DNA of 64,000 bases from NCBI GenBank assembly GCA_016721305.1, contig JADKIH010000012.1, positions 47,928 to 111,927 on the forward strand, written 5' to 3'. The position numbers and the translations under genes are program-made. Each line of letters opens with the position of its first letter. The stretch's first letter is position 1. Of the stretch, positions 17,314 through 26,800 are shown one piece after another. A model generated the notes under the pieces. The model did not search any database and was not told the origin of the DNA. It saw only the letters and a program-made list of their open reading frames with translations. This DNA is from Bacteroidota bacterium. GTDB taxonomy: Bacteria > Bacteroidota > Bacteroidia > AKYH767-A > 2013-40CM-41-45.

Positions 17314-18358
17314 ACTGAAACAGCGAAAAAACTCCCGCACTAAACAAGAAAAACGCTCCCGCCTGATGCAACAAAGCAATCGGGATATTTACCGCTGTGA
17401 GCAGAGTAACAACTCCAAGAATAAATTGAATTGAAAGAGCGATCAGCAAATAATTAATGCTCTTTTTCTGTCCTCCGGTGAGTATCGATTTTCTTGACGA
17501 CAACCACAACCATCCCGTCAGAAATACAATTGCAAAGGCAAAGAAGCGGTGTATAAACTGAACGGTTACGGGGTTATCAAAAACATTTTTCAGGAAAGAA
17601 GGATACGATAAGATGTCGGACGGAATCACTTGTCCGCTCATTAACGGAAACGTTGTATGAATTTTTCCCGCATGCAATCCAGCGACAAAAGCGCCGTACA
17701 TAATTTGAATGATGATAAGTCCGAAGAGAAGTCGTACGAAGTTCAAATGCTTTCTTCCTTCCGATTCACCTGCCGGGCGCGGATCGATGAGTTCGAGCGC
17801 GAAATACAGTGTAAATCCGAAAGTGATAAATGCTGTAATCAGATGCACGGCCAAACGAATATGACTTACCGAGGTGAGATCCTGCAAGCCGCTGCTAACC
17901 ATATACCAGCCTATGAAACCCTGCAAGCCTCCTAATCCGAAGAGGAAGAGCGAGCGCTTCATCATCGCCGGCGACAATTTTTTCTTAATCACAAACCACG
18001 CAAACGGAATCAGAAATACCACACCTATAAATCGCGCGATAAGTCGGTGCAAATACTCCCAGAAAAATATCTGCTTAAAATCCGAAATCGTAAAATGCGA
18101 ATTGACGATCTGATACTGCGGAATCTGCTTATACTTTTCGAAAGCGATATTCCACTCCTCATCACCCATAGGCGGCACAGCTCCCATAATCGGCTTCCAT
18201 TCCGTAATCGACAATCCCGATCCTGTAAGCCGTGTAATTCCACCCACCACTACCATCAAAAAGATGAGCAGGCAGCCACTCAGTAGCCAGAGGATGACGG
18301 GTTGCGAGGTGCGGGTTGCGGGTTGCAAGTTGCGAGTTGCGGGTTGCGAGCTAGACAC
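17282..18358 (-). CDS. ctaA: Heme A synthase (CtaA/COX15 family)
   Basis: The 358-aa membrane enzyme oxidises the C8 methyl of heme O to make heme A for aa3-type oxidases. It has eight hydrophobic segments and the family landmarks VVVGGITRLTGSGLSITEW, FWEYLHRLIARFIG (heme-ligand His), SHIRLAVHL, QFIHRFFAF and ALLHQAGAFF. The start is GTG 18358; residues 2-20 (SSSQPATRNLQPATRTSQP) are encoded by the GGGTTGC heptamer array, read with a 21-base period. The conserved part begins at PVILWLLSG, so the array has probably replaced the native start. The 3' end overlaps the end of gldE-gldD by 32 bases, tail to tail. Confidence 0.9.
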   Translation of the reverse strand: MSSSQPATRNLQPATRTSQPVILWLLSGCLLIFLMVVVGGITRLTGSGLSITEWKPIMGAVPPMGDEEWNIAFEKYKQIPQYQIVNSHFTISDFKQIFFWEYLHRLIARFIGVVFLIPFAWFVIKKKLSPAMMKRSLFLFGLGGLQGFIGWYMVSSGLQDLTSVSHIRLAVHLITAFITFGFTLYFALELIDPRPAGESEGRKHLNFVRLLFGLIIIQIMYGAFVAGLHAGKIHTTFPLMSGQVIPSDILSYPSFLKNVFDNPVTVQFIHRFFAFAIVFLTGWLWLSSRKSILTGGQKKSINYLLIALSIQFILGVVTLLTAVNIPIALLHQAGAFFLFSAGVFSLFQFTRKTSQQRV

Positions 18359-18495
18359 TGCGGGTTGCGGGTTGCGGGTTACGAGTTGCGGGTTGCGAGT
18401 TGCGGGTTGCGGGTTGCGGGTTACGAGTTGCGGGTTGCGAGTTGCGGGTTGCGGGTTGCGGGTTACGGGTTGCGGGTTGCGAGTTGCGGGTTACA
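18300..18495. repeat. GGGTTGC heptamer array
   Basis: About 27 consecutive 7-bp words, GGGTTGC with variants GAGTTGC, GGGTTAC and GAGTTAC, starting inside the first codons of ctaA and continuing upstream. Word spacing is unbroken except near 18350. The reading frames through it (repeated GCGLRVA-like peptides) are artefacts of the 21-base period. Confidence 0.95.
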
Positions 18496-18535
18496 CTCTA
18501 TCTTCTACTAACAAAATTCAAAGCAAACAGTTTCC

Positions 18536-18630
18536 ATGCTTCGAAAGCCAAACCCCAAGTCAACTTACTCACTACTTACTACTTACTACTTACTACTTAC
18601 TACTTACTACTTACTAATTTCTAATTTCTC
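18536..18630. repeat. TACTTAC heptamer array with TTGACTTGG core
   Basis: Reading leftward, words of GTAAGTA end in GTAAGTTGACTTGGGGTTTG (18545-18570 region). About nine TACTTAC words follow to the right, then TTTCTAA words. The core plus word is repeated at 39354-39420. Confidence 0.85.
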
Positions 18631-18667
18631 GCAAGCCAAAGCACGGACGGGAAGCCGAAACGACCCG

Positions 18668-20132
18668 TTAGTCATACTTCGGCTTAATAAACCACCGATC
18701 ATTAATAGTAAGCCCCAAGCTAAAGCGATAGTATTTTTCCTGAATCAGATTATGCTCTGTAGTACCGCGGCCACCGACTTCGAAGGAGAGGTGGAGATGA
18801 GTTCCTGTACGTTTGATTGGAATGCCCAGACCGAAAGAGATACCTGTTTCGTTGATCTTTGTTCCTGCGAAATTGAAATACGTTTGCTCGTAATGTCCGC
18901 CGAGACGGTAAGCAATTCCATCGCCTTTTTTCGAAGGATTAAACTGAGCGCCAACGGAAGCTCTCCAGCTGTCGGACAATGAATCGAGCTGATCGTTAAT
19001 GCTGAAGCGAGACCATTGCTGAATAGAATAATCGGCACCGATCAACCAGCGACTACCATTACGAATCGAGAATCCGAAAGATCCGCTGAAAGGAAGTAGC
19101 ACTTTCCTTTTACAGAAGGCGAATAAATAACGGTGTCGCGCAGAAGAACCTGATTGGCAATTTGCGCATTATAATAACGGAAGGAAGTAGCAACTGAAGT
19201 CGTACGAGAACGAAGCGAAGCATCAGGCGAAGCCGTGAGACCGAAAGTCAATTGCCAGTCACCGCGCTTCTTGCGATTCACCACAGCTTTACGTTGAGCT
19301 TTAGCGGTAGCGATTTCACGTTTGATATCGTTCAAAGATTGATACTGTGGATTCTGAGATGAAGTATCACGTTTGATCATTCTCCCAAGCGAATCGTTGA
19401 GCAGCATAATCTGACGGTCGAGTTCAACGATAGAATCAGCCGGAGAAAGTTTCAGACTGTCGAGCGAATATTGCAAACCGAACGTATAGTGAAACCAACC
19501 GATTGAATTGCTATTGTTCACCAAAGTGGCCATATAGTAAGGTGAGCGGTATTCTACAGTGCGATCCTGATTGATTACTCCGAAAATATATTCTGACATT
19601 AAATCCGCCGAGAGTTTTTTGCGAGCTTAAAGCCCGTTCCCATATGGAATGTATTGAGCCCCCTGATCCTTTGTAAGTATGAATCTCTGCATCGTTATAA
19701 GGAGTAGCGACAGTTTGCTCAATCGTGTAACCCACTTTGCTGTAAGGAGAGAGTCCGAATCCCATCGACCATTTCTGAGCTTTGATAGGGAAAGCCAGAT
19801 CGAAATAAGAGAGAGAAGCGGAATTACTGTATTGTTTAGTTGTGGCAGTATTCAATTGAACCTCTTCGAAATTCACTGCACCTTCGAACACCGTAAACCA
19901 GAGATTAGAATACGAAGCCGGGTTAGCCGAATTGATAAAGAAAGACTGATTTAGTCCGGCCGAGATGCCACCCATTGCCATATTACGGGCATAGCCATTC
20001 GTAGTGAGATCTCCGATGCCATAACGGGAGTAAGGAGAAACGGTAGAATTTTTGGCCTGAAGCAAAATGAGTTGTAAATAACAAGATAGCGATGACAAAA
20101 AGCCCTTTGCAACCCTTAAAATTTCTGACCAT
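18668..20132 (-). CDS. Outer-membrane beta-barrel protein, four frameshifts
   Basis: Four overlapping frames make one protein of about 485 aa. Start ATG 20132 (inside the end of coaX) gives a signal peptide MVRNFKGCKGLFVIAILLFT ending THFA, then QAKNSTVSPYSRYGIGDLTT, a start typical of a Bacteroidota outer-membrane barrel with FadL/OmpP1-like look (GFGLSPYSKVGY, GYGWRF-type strands). Breaks lie near 20075 (extra T), at the G5 run near 19663 (lost base), the A6 run near 19615 (lost A) and near 19103 (lost G: GKVLLPFSGSFGF). Residues around 240-290 form a charged coiled region. The last strands end LTINDRWFIKPKYD. Function unknown; probable transport or structural porin. Confidence 0.7.
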
Positions 20133-20838
20133 ACTTAATGATTTCATTTAAACCGAGATTTACCAAATCGGAGGCGGCAAAGATGCTCAAATTAAGTTGA
20201 CCGACAAAACGATGGGCATCTCCTCCCGTAATTATAACTTTTAAGCCCGGATATTGCTTCCGATAACGGCTGATTACCTCATTTATTTCCCCGATAATTC
20301 CATTAAAAACACCCGTCTGAATTGCCGTAACTGTCGTATTACCAATCAGTTTATTTGGGTTACGACTTTCCACTCTCGGAAGTTTGCCTGTAAACCGGTG
20401 TAAAGCGTTAAAACGCATCTCTAAACCCGGACTTATGCTACCTCCGCGATAAATCTTACCGTTTTGTAAAAGATCGTATTTGATACAAGTTCCGCAATCG
20501 ACAACTAAAATATTCTTGCCGGGGAACAAAAACGAGGCGGCTATTACATTTGCGAGTCGATCCTTGCCCAAGGTTGAGGGCGTTTTATACAGATTTTTAA
20601 CAGGAATTTTCGTCCTCTCGGTGAGCTCACGAACGCCCATTGACTTAAGATGCTTTTTGACCGCCGGCGACAGATGAATGACGCTGGAAATCATGCCTTC
20701 CTCGATGGTAAAAGACCGTTGGAGCGATTGTAAATACCGAGTGCTTAACGACTTGCAGGCGTGACGATAGACAGGATTATCGCCCCTCAAAACGAGTACT
20801 TTGATGGAAGTATTACCGGCGTCGATAGTCAGATTCAT
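20116..20838 (-). CDS. coaX: Type III pantothenate kinase
   Basis: This enzyme phosphorylates pantothenate in the first step of coenzyme A synthesis. Start chosen at ATG 20838, giving MNLTIDAGNTSIKVLVLRGD with the ASKHA phosphate-1 motif DAGNTSIK; the frame extends 108 bases upstream but with an unrelated, unlikely leader. Other motifs: GKDRLANVIAA, VVDCGTCIKYDLL (phosphate-2) and IITGGDAHRF near the end. Length 240 aa is normal. The last 17 bases overlap the start of the outer-membrane protein gene, so the two are coupled. Confidence 0.92.
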   Translation of the reverse strand: MNLTIDAGNTSIKVLVLRGDNPVYRHACKSLSTRYLQSLQRSFTIEEGMISSVIHLSPAVKKHLKSMGVRELTERTKIPVKNLYKTPSTLGKDRLANVIAASFLFPGKNILVVDCGTCIKYDLLQNGKIYRGGSISPGLEMRFNALHRFTGKLPRVESRNPNKLIGNTTVTAIQTGVFNGIIGEINEVISRYRKQYPGLKVIITGGDAHRFVGQLNLSIFAASDLVNLGLNEIIKYGQKF

Positions 20839-20911
20839 ACGAAGAATTTGATGCAAGTTAGCGAATGAAGAACAAAAGATGGAGGAAGAAAAGGCGGAAA
20901 AAGAAAAATAT

Positions 20912-20941
20912 TTTGGCAAAACATATTTTTTTCTACTTTTG
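20912..20941 (+). promoter_or_regulatory. Promoter of tRNA-Phe
   Basis: TTTG at 20912-20915, 18 bases, then TACTTTTG at 20934-20941: a full Bacteroidota -33/-7 promoter, 15 bases before the mature tRNA. Confidence 0.75.
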
Positions 20942-20956
20942 CGCACACTTAAAAAT

Positions 20957-21029
20957 GGTGATGTAGCTCAGTTGGTAGAGCAAAGGACTGAAAATCCTTG
21001 TGTCACTGGTTCGATTCCAGTCATCACCA
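20957..21029 (+). tRNA. tRNA-Phe (GAA)
   Basis: A 73-nt cloverleaf. Acceptor GGTGATG pairs with CATCACC; D-arm GCTC..GAGC; anticodon stem AAGGA/TCCTT with loop CTGAAAA (anticodon GAA at 20990-20992); T-arm ACTGG TTCGATT CCAGT; discriminator A. CCA is not encoded. Confidence 0.98.
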
Positions 21030-21044
21030 CTCTTTTTCCTCATC

Positions 21045-21455
21045 ATGAAAAACACAGACAAACCAATAAAATTTGATCGGGTTCTTTTGATTGATGATAA
21101 CGACATTGATAATTTCATCAATGAACGTATGATTACCACCAATCAATTTTCGAAACAGGTCGTAGTCAAAAACAGTGCTGAATCGGCACTCCAATACCTT
21201 CGCGACATTGCCGGCGACGCAGCCGTACTTCCACAAATCATCTTCCTGGATCTTAACATGCCGGTGATGGATGGATTTGGCTTTTTAGAGGAGTATGAGA
21301 AGCTTCCCGAGCAAATCCGTACAATGTGCAAAGTGATCGTCCTTTCGTCGTCTATCAGCCCCGAAGACATCAACCGCGCCTCTACAAATCAGTATGTAGT
21401 GAAGTACGTGAACAAGCCTTTGAATGAGAAGTATTTGGAGGCGATTAACTTTTAA
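21045..21455 (+). CDS. Response-regulator receiver protein (single domain)
   Basis: Start chosen at ATG 21045 just after the tRNA; earlier in-frame codons lie inside the tRNA. The 136-aa protein is a lone CheY-like receiver: acidic pair in LLIDDNDIDN, phospho-acceptor Asp in IIFLDLNMPVMDGFGFLEEY, Ser in VIVLSSSISPEDI and Lys in YVNKPLNE. There is no output domain. The DDND-xxD-N-F motif is typical of receivers that pair with hybrid kinases in Bacteroidota. The partner kinase is not adjacent. Confidence 0.9.
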   Translation: MKNTDKPIKFDRVLLIDDNDIDNFINERMITTNQFSKQVVVKNSAESALQYLRDIAGDAAVLPQIIFLDLNMPVMDGFGFLEEYEKLPEQIRTMCKVIVLSSSISPEDINRASTNQYVVKYVNKPLNEKYLEAINF

Positions 21456-21461
21456 GCTTGT

Positions 21462-21702
21462 AAGTAGTAAGTTGTAAGTAGTAAGTAGTTCGCTTCTTAG
21501 GCGACTGTCTGTCTAATTTTTTAGCAATTGCCTTGTAGGAATTCCTAATTACCAGCTACTAACTAAGCAAAACCTCCACTAAAGCCATTCCGCTGCCTAA
21601 GCAGCAAACTACTTACTACTTACTACTTACTACTTACTACTTACTACTTACTACTTACTACTTACTACTTACTACTTACTACTTACAACTTACTACCTAC
21701 AA
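21462..21702. repeat. Inverted GTAAGTA/TACTTAC element
   Basis: The left part has GTAAGTAGTAAG words ending AGTTCGCTTCTTAGGCGAC; about 75 bp of spacer follows; the right part is the inverse, GCTGCCTAAGCAGCAAACTA, then some 13 TACTTAC words to 21700. Both the words and the CTTAGGC core match the element at 9988-10290. Confidence 0.88.
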
Positions 21703-21708
21703 AAGAAA

Positions 21709-21734
21709 AGCCGCCGAAATCACTCCCGGCGGCT
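21709..21734 (-). terminator. Terminator of the 21758-23200 gene
   Basis: AGCCGCCG (21709-21716) pairs with CGGCGGCT (21727-21734); on the minus strand it is followed by TTTTCTTTT. Confidence 0.85.
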
Positions 21735-21757
21735 CTTGTTATTCAAGCGGTTTGTTC

Positions 21758-23200
21758 CTAGTCTTTAATCGGGTTCGCCATTTTGCGAATCGTTGCTTCG
21801 TCGAATTTCACGAACCACAGCATACGGTTTGCACCTTGGTTGAGCTGATTGAAGTGTTCGTAGATTTCAGTGAGCTTTTTCACTTTCTTACGGAACTCTT
21901 CAGGTTTGATAGCTGCTTTAAGCATTTTGATAAACATAGCAGCAGGTTCGTAAGTCTTGTCGTCGTCGTTGATCTGACGTTTTACACTTTGTAAAAGCTG
22001 GCTGCAGAGACCGTCTTCGCCCATGAAGCAATATTGCATTGCCTGGAAGAGTTTCAGTTCAACATCAGTGAAAGTATAACGTTTCATCGATAATTCGTTG
22101 CGCAGATTATTCAGGATACGTGCAGAGCCGGAGTAATCGCCTTCGTAGAATTTGCCGATAGCAAGGAATCGACGGAAAGAAATATGTGGGTAAGCTTCGT
22201 TTACGTTTGTATCGAAATTCGCTTCGAGTTCTGCGTTGAGATCATTCAATTCAGCCACATTTCCATTATCCATGAAACGTTCAACTTTTGAATTGAGGAA
22301 TTGAGTTACGTAGAAACTGAATACCGGTTTGAAAGCTACTTCCGGAACATTGCCATTAATTTGGCGGTAGTAGTGGTCGGCGCGAACGGTATTACCGGTT
22401 TTCTGGTAATATTCGAAGTATAAATAATCAACTAAAAATCTAATGCTTTGATAGAATGTATCGAGTTCAAATTTCTCGAAATTCTTTTTGATTTGCTGGA
22501 GAATCGTGTCGATTTCAATTTCGAGCGATTTCAGATTTTCGGAGCGTGAAGTGAACATGCACATATAATAGATACGTACGATGTTATACATCACAGATAA
22601 ACGGTGCCCCTGATATAATTCGGAAATGTTAGTGAGCTCACGTAAATTGGCCTGAACTGCTTCGCGGTCGGAATCCTCACGAGTCATCATGTAATTTCCT
22701 GCACGTTTTACGAAATCGTAGAAGAGATCTTCTGCTTTTACTACGGCAAGAGAATAGGCAACGTGACGGTTGTATTCTTTTTCATAGTAATCGTAATCGC
22801 CGTTAAACATACTTAAGCGGGCGAGTGCTTTATAGACAACGATCAGTTCGTTCGACAGATCGTATTCAATTAATTGTTTTTCGAGATTCTTTAAGGCACG
22901 GATAGCCACCTCACGGTCGTTACCAAACACCATAGCCGGAACCATCGACACTTTATCTTTCAGTGCACTGATCGGATTTTTCACGTTCTGTGCAAGATAT
23001 TGTGCGATGCGCTCATTTAAACGCGACTTCAGCGTATAATAAGTACTAGGGTTGACCTGAAGCAGGTCCATCATTTGTCCCTCATCGTAACTATTGTTAC
23101 GTGCTGCTTCGAGCACCAAAAAACACCAAAATCTTACAGATGTAAGATCGCTCCATTTTGATGGGAACTGTAAGGGTCTATATAGGTATATATTGTTCAT
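21758..23200 (-). CDS. Helical-repeat protein of unknown function
   Basis: Start chosen at ATG 23200 (MNNIYLYRPLQFPSKW); the frame extends 114 bases further but overlaps the divergent gene. The 480-aa protein begins with a small domain that looks like a helix-turn-helix (SYDEGQMMDLLQVNPSTYYTLKSRL, residues 35-60), then about 400 residues of amphipathic helices in TPR-like pairs (ELIVVYKALARLSMFNGDYDYYEKEY, RRFLAIGKFYEGDYSGSARIL). A HTH plus helical-repeat layout suggests a regulator or scaffold, but the family is not known to me. No signal peptide. Confidence 0.6.
   Translation of the reverse strand: MNNIYLYRPLQFPSKWSDLTSVRFWCFLVLEAARNNSYDEGQMMDLLQVNPSTYYTLKSRLNERIAQYLAQNVKNPISALKDKVSMVPAMVFGNDREVAIRALKNLEKQLIEYDLSNELIVVYKALARLSMFNGDYDYYEKEYNRHVAYSLAVVKAEDLFYDFVKRAGNYMMTREDSDREAVQANLRELTNISELYQGHRLSVMYNIVRIYYMCMFTSRSENLKSLEIEIDTILQQIKKNFEKFELDTFYQSIRFLVDYLYFEYYQKTGNTVRADHYYRQINGNVPEVAFKPVFSFYVTQFLNSKVERFMDNGNVAELNDLNAELEANFDTNVNEAYPHISFRRFLAIGKFYEGDYSGSARILNNLRNELSMKRYTFTDVELKLFQAMQYCFMGEDGLCSQLLQSVKRQINDDDKTYEPAAMFIKMLKAAIKPEEFRKKVKKLTEIYEHFNQLNQGANRMLWFVKFDEATIRKMANPIKD
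23131..23148. promoter_or_regulatory. Perfect 18-bp palindrome near divergent starts
   Basis: ATCTTACA-GA-TGTAAGAT, within the first codons of the minus-strand gene and 71 bases before the ATG at 23220. A possible operator; function not shown. Confidence 0.4.
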
Positions 23201-23219
23201 AAGACAAAAACCATTTACA

Positions 23220-23750
23220 ATGAAAACAATTATCGCCAAGTCTGTTGACACCACTGGATCTGCAACAGCTGAAAAAACTCTCCGCTCCAAAATCGCATCG
23301 AACAAATTGTTCATGTATGCTTTGGAACTGGTAATCCTTTACGTTCTCGTCTTTGCAGCCATGAGCGCATTTGCACAAGAACCTGCAACAGCCAGTAAAG
23401 AAGCCGGTAAACTTGAATTCGTAAAAGAAAACATCGTTTACAATTCCGGTAAGGTTTACATGAACTGGGTTGCAAAACCAAGCTCCGACGATTGCATTTA
23501 CGTAATCGAACGTTCAACTGACGCAGTGGAATACGAACCGGTTGGTCTGAAAGAAGGTATCGGTTCTCCGCTGGAATTATTGTACAGCTGGGTTGATACT
23601 AAGCCGGTAGCAGGAGTTGCGCACTATCGCATCAAACAAATTGACAACGAAGGAAAGCTTGTAGCTCAGGCCGAACCTAAGTCTGTCATTTCGCCAGATG
23701 CAAGTCCGCTCTTCATCGACAAGACGTCCAGAATGGTGCAGGTTAAGTAA
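23220..23750 (+). CDS. Secreted protein with a fibronectin-like domain
   Basis: Start chosen at ATG 23220, only 19 bases from the divergent start at 23200. The 176-aa protein has a hydrophobic segment at residues 30-50 (LFMYALELVILYVLVFAAMSAFAQ) that reads as a long signal peptide with cleavage at AFA-Q. The mature part is one FN3-like sandwich (SGKVYMNWVAKPSSDDCIYVIERS, AHYRIKQIDNEGK) of the type often placed before T9SS sorting domains, but no sorting domain follows. Role unknown; it lies directly upstream of the giant PKD gene and may be co-expressed. Confidence 0.7.
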   Translation: MKTIIAKSVDTTGSATAEKTLRSKIASNKLFMYALELVILYVLVFAAMSAFAQEPATASKEAGKLEFVKENIVYNSGKVYMNWVAKPSSDDCIYVIERSTDAVEYEPVGLKEGIGSPLELLYSWVDTKPVAGVAHYRIKQIDNEGKLVAQAEPKSVISPDASPLFIDKTSRMVQVK

Positions 23751-23818
23751 TACACCTGTCCTTCTTCATAGTCGTTACGGTAAGACTGGAAGTATTTCAC
23801 GGACAATCCAAAAAAATC

Positions 23819-26800
23819 ATGGGAACCAATACGCTGATAAACCAAATTAAAAAAAGTACTTCGATGAAGTTACTGTTCCTGGCCGGACTGGTGCTTTGTG
23901 GAATAGGTGCGCAAGCCCTACCCCAAGCATCATTCACTGCAGATCAGGTAACGGGGTGTACTCCACTGGATGTACATTTCACCAGTACTTCTACCGGTGC
24001 AACAGCATATTTTTGGGACCTTGGAAATGGAAACTCGTCTACATTGCCGAATCCGTCGAATCTTTATACCGGTGCAGGATCATATACTATTACATTAATA
24101 GCGTATGACGCACAAGGAAACACCGACACGGCAACCTATGTGAATTACATTACAGTTGTAGCAAAGCCAACGGCATCATTTTATACCACAAACTTTGCTT
24201 CCTGCCTCGACGGCAACTCATTTTCCTTTGTAAATACCTCATCAGGAGCAGCCACGTATTTGTGGGACTTTGGCGATGGTAGTACATCTACGCAGGCAAA
24301 TCCTGTTCACTCCTATGCTCTATCAGGTACATTTACAATTACGTTAATTGCAACCAGTCCTTATGGTTGTCAGGACGTAAAAATTCAGAATCAATATATA
24401 ACAATATATCCTAAACCCGATCCGGCAATCGCAGCAACTACAACAGCCAGCTGCGATCCGGCTACGGTGTTTAATTTTTCCAATTCAGCACAATATGCTG
24501 TTTCTTGGCATTGGAATTTTGGTGACGGACAAGCATCGACTCTTCAAAATCCTTCTCATACCTATAACGGTCCGGGAGTTTATAATGTATCGGTGATCGT
24601 AACCAATTCAATGGGATGTTCTGATACTTCAGATGTTCCGACCGAAATAAGCGTCGGCTTAAACAACTGGGGAAACTTCAGCTCCGATGTCGACAGTGGT
24701 TGCGCTGCGCTCACTGTAAATTTTTACAACCAAAACGCGAATGCAGCATCGTCACTTTGGGATTTCGGTGATGGTCAAACTTCAACTGATCTCAATCCGA
24801 CACATGTCTATTCTGTTGCCGGAACTTATTCCGTATCTCTCGTTGTAACAACAACAACCGGATGCGGCGATACTGTTGTAAAGCCAAATTACATTTTCGT
24901 TGGTCCTAGGCCGACGGTAAGTTTTACTTATACTAATGAAATTGGCTGTGCACCGCTTCCTGTTCAATTTACAAATACTTCTACTAATTTTACTTCGTGT
25001 CTCTGGACTTTTGGCGACGGTACAACAAGTACGGCAACAAATCCGACTCACGTTTATACCAGCAATGGTATTTTCACCGTTGTATTAAAATGTTGGGGAG
25101 CGACAGGCTGTAATCGCAGTGCTGTTTACCACGACATCGTACACGTAACATCAACCGAAGCGATCTTTAATGCAAGTCCGCGAGTAGGCTGCCCTCCGTT
25201 AACCGTAAATTTCGCTGCTTTATCACCTGTTACAGGTTTAAGTTGCTGGTGGGATTTCGGTGATGGCTCAACTTCGACACAACAAAATCCGACGCATACA
25301 TATACAACATCAGGCAATTTCAATGTCATGCTTGTTGTACAGGATTCACTCGGATGTACAGATACTCTTTACAAATCCAATTACATTCAGACCGTAAATC
25401 CGGCGGCCAATTACATTGCCCCTCCGACTACCGTTGGTTGTGCCCCATTAACGACACAATTTACCGATGGTACTGCAGGCGCTAACGGATGGCTCTGGGA
25501 TTTTGGCGACGGAACTACGTCGACACAACAAAATCCGGTTCATACTTATGGTTCACCGGGATTTTATACTGTCGGATTAACAACGACATCAGCTGCCGGA
25601 GGTTGCGCATCTGAGATCAGCAATTTCAGTACATTCCAGGTTATGGGAGGCTATGCAGGGTTTACGCATACCGTTACTCCATGTCCGCCATACATTGCCA
25701 CCTTCCAGGACACATCGATGAACGCCGTTTCATGGTTGTGGGATTTCGGCGATGGTACAACTTCTACACTACAGAATCCGGCCCATACTTTTACTGCTCC
25801 GGGTTATCATAGTGTGTCATTAACAATTACAACGGCCGATGGTTGTTCTTATACAACTATGCAGAGCAATAGCGTGTACTTCACTCCTTTTGGAGCGAAC
25901 TTCTATGGCTTACCACTCGATACCGTATTCCCGAATCCTGTACAATTTTATGCAAACTCACTCGGAGCCACTTCATGGTTATGGGATTTCGGCGATGGAG
26001 GAACATCTACACTTCAAAACCCGCTTCATACTTATATGACGCCGGGTAATTATAATGTGACGCTTACTATTTCAAATGGCTTGTGTACTTTATTCTATGA
26101 TCCACCGCCATTCGATTTCGGTTCTCCTGATACAACTCCGATCGATCCGGGTAATCCGGGCCTTCCGGAAGTACAACAAGGTTGTGCACCATTAAATGTT
26201 CAATTTACAAATCGAATTTCAGGAACCGTTGTATGGCACTGGGATTTCGGCGACGGCGATACATCTAATCTGGAATTTCCATCGCACGTTTATTCTGTTC
26301 CCGGCATTTACTCGGTAACATTAACAGCTACCGATACACTGAGCATCGTTCAGGTATGGCAGATGGACAGCATTGTTCGAGTCTCCGGACCACAGGCAGG
26401 ATTTATAGTTTCGCAGAATGCCACGTGTACAAGCACACAGGTAACTCTGATCGACACATCTGTAAATGCTTCCTCATGGCTCTATAATTTTGGTGATGGC
26501 TTTACTTCTACTGCTGTAAGCCCTTCACATATTTATGGAACGGGCAATCCGAATTACGTCATTACACAAACCGTAAGCGACACCTTAGGTTGTACAGCAA
26601 GTATTTCGACCAGCTTATATTCTAATTTCATCAGTCCGCTTATTGCAAGTGAGACAGAGGTCTGCGGAATGGACAGCGTTCACTTCTTTACAAGTCTTCA
26701 AAACTTCTCATCATACCTTTGGGATTTCGGCGATGGCAACACGAGCAATCAGGTAAATCCAACGCACATCTATACTGCCGAAGGCGTATTTAATGTTAGC

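Noticed and set aside
18300..18495. Telomere-like GGGTTGC repeats marking a chromosome end
   Set aside because: They are internal, recur at several places and sit between ordinary genes.
18264..18624. Long reading frames with repeated GCGLRVA-like peptides in the GGGTTGC arrays (also near 44.2 and 54.6 kb)
   Set aside because: They are the 7-bp words read in three frames with a 21-base period; no start, domain or codon bias supports coding, apart from the ctaA N-terminus.
21590..21700. Possible CRISPR array
   Set aside because: Words are 7 bp with no unique spacers and no cas genes nearby.
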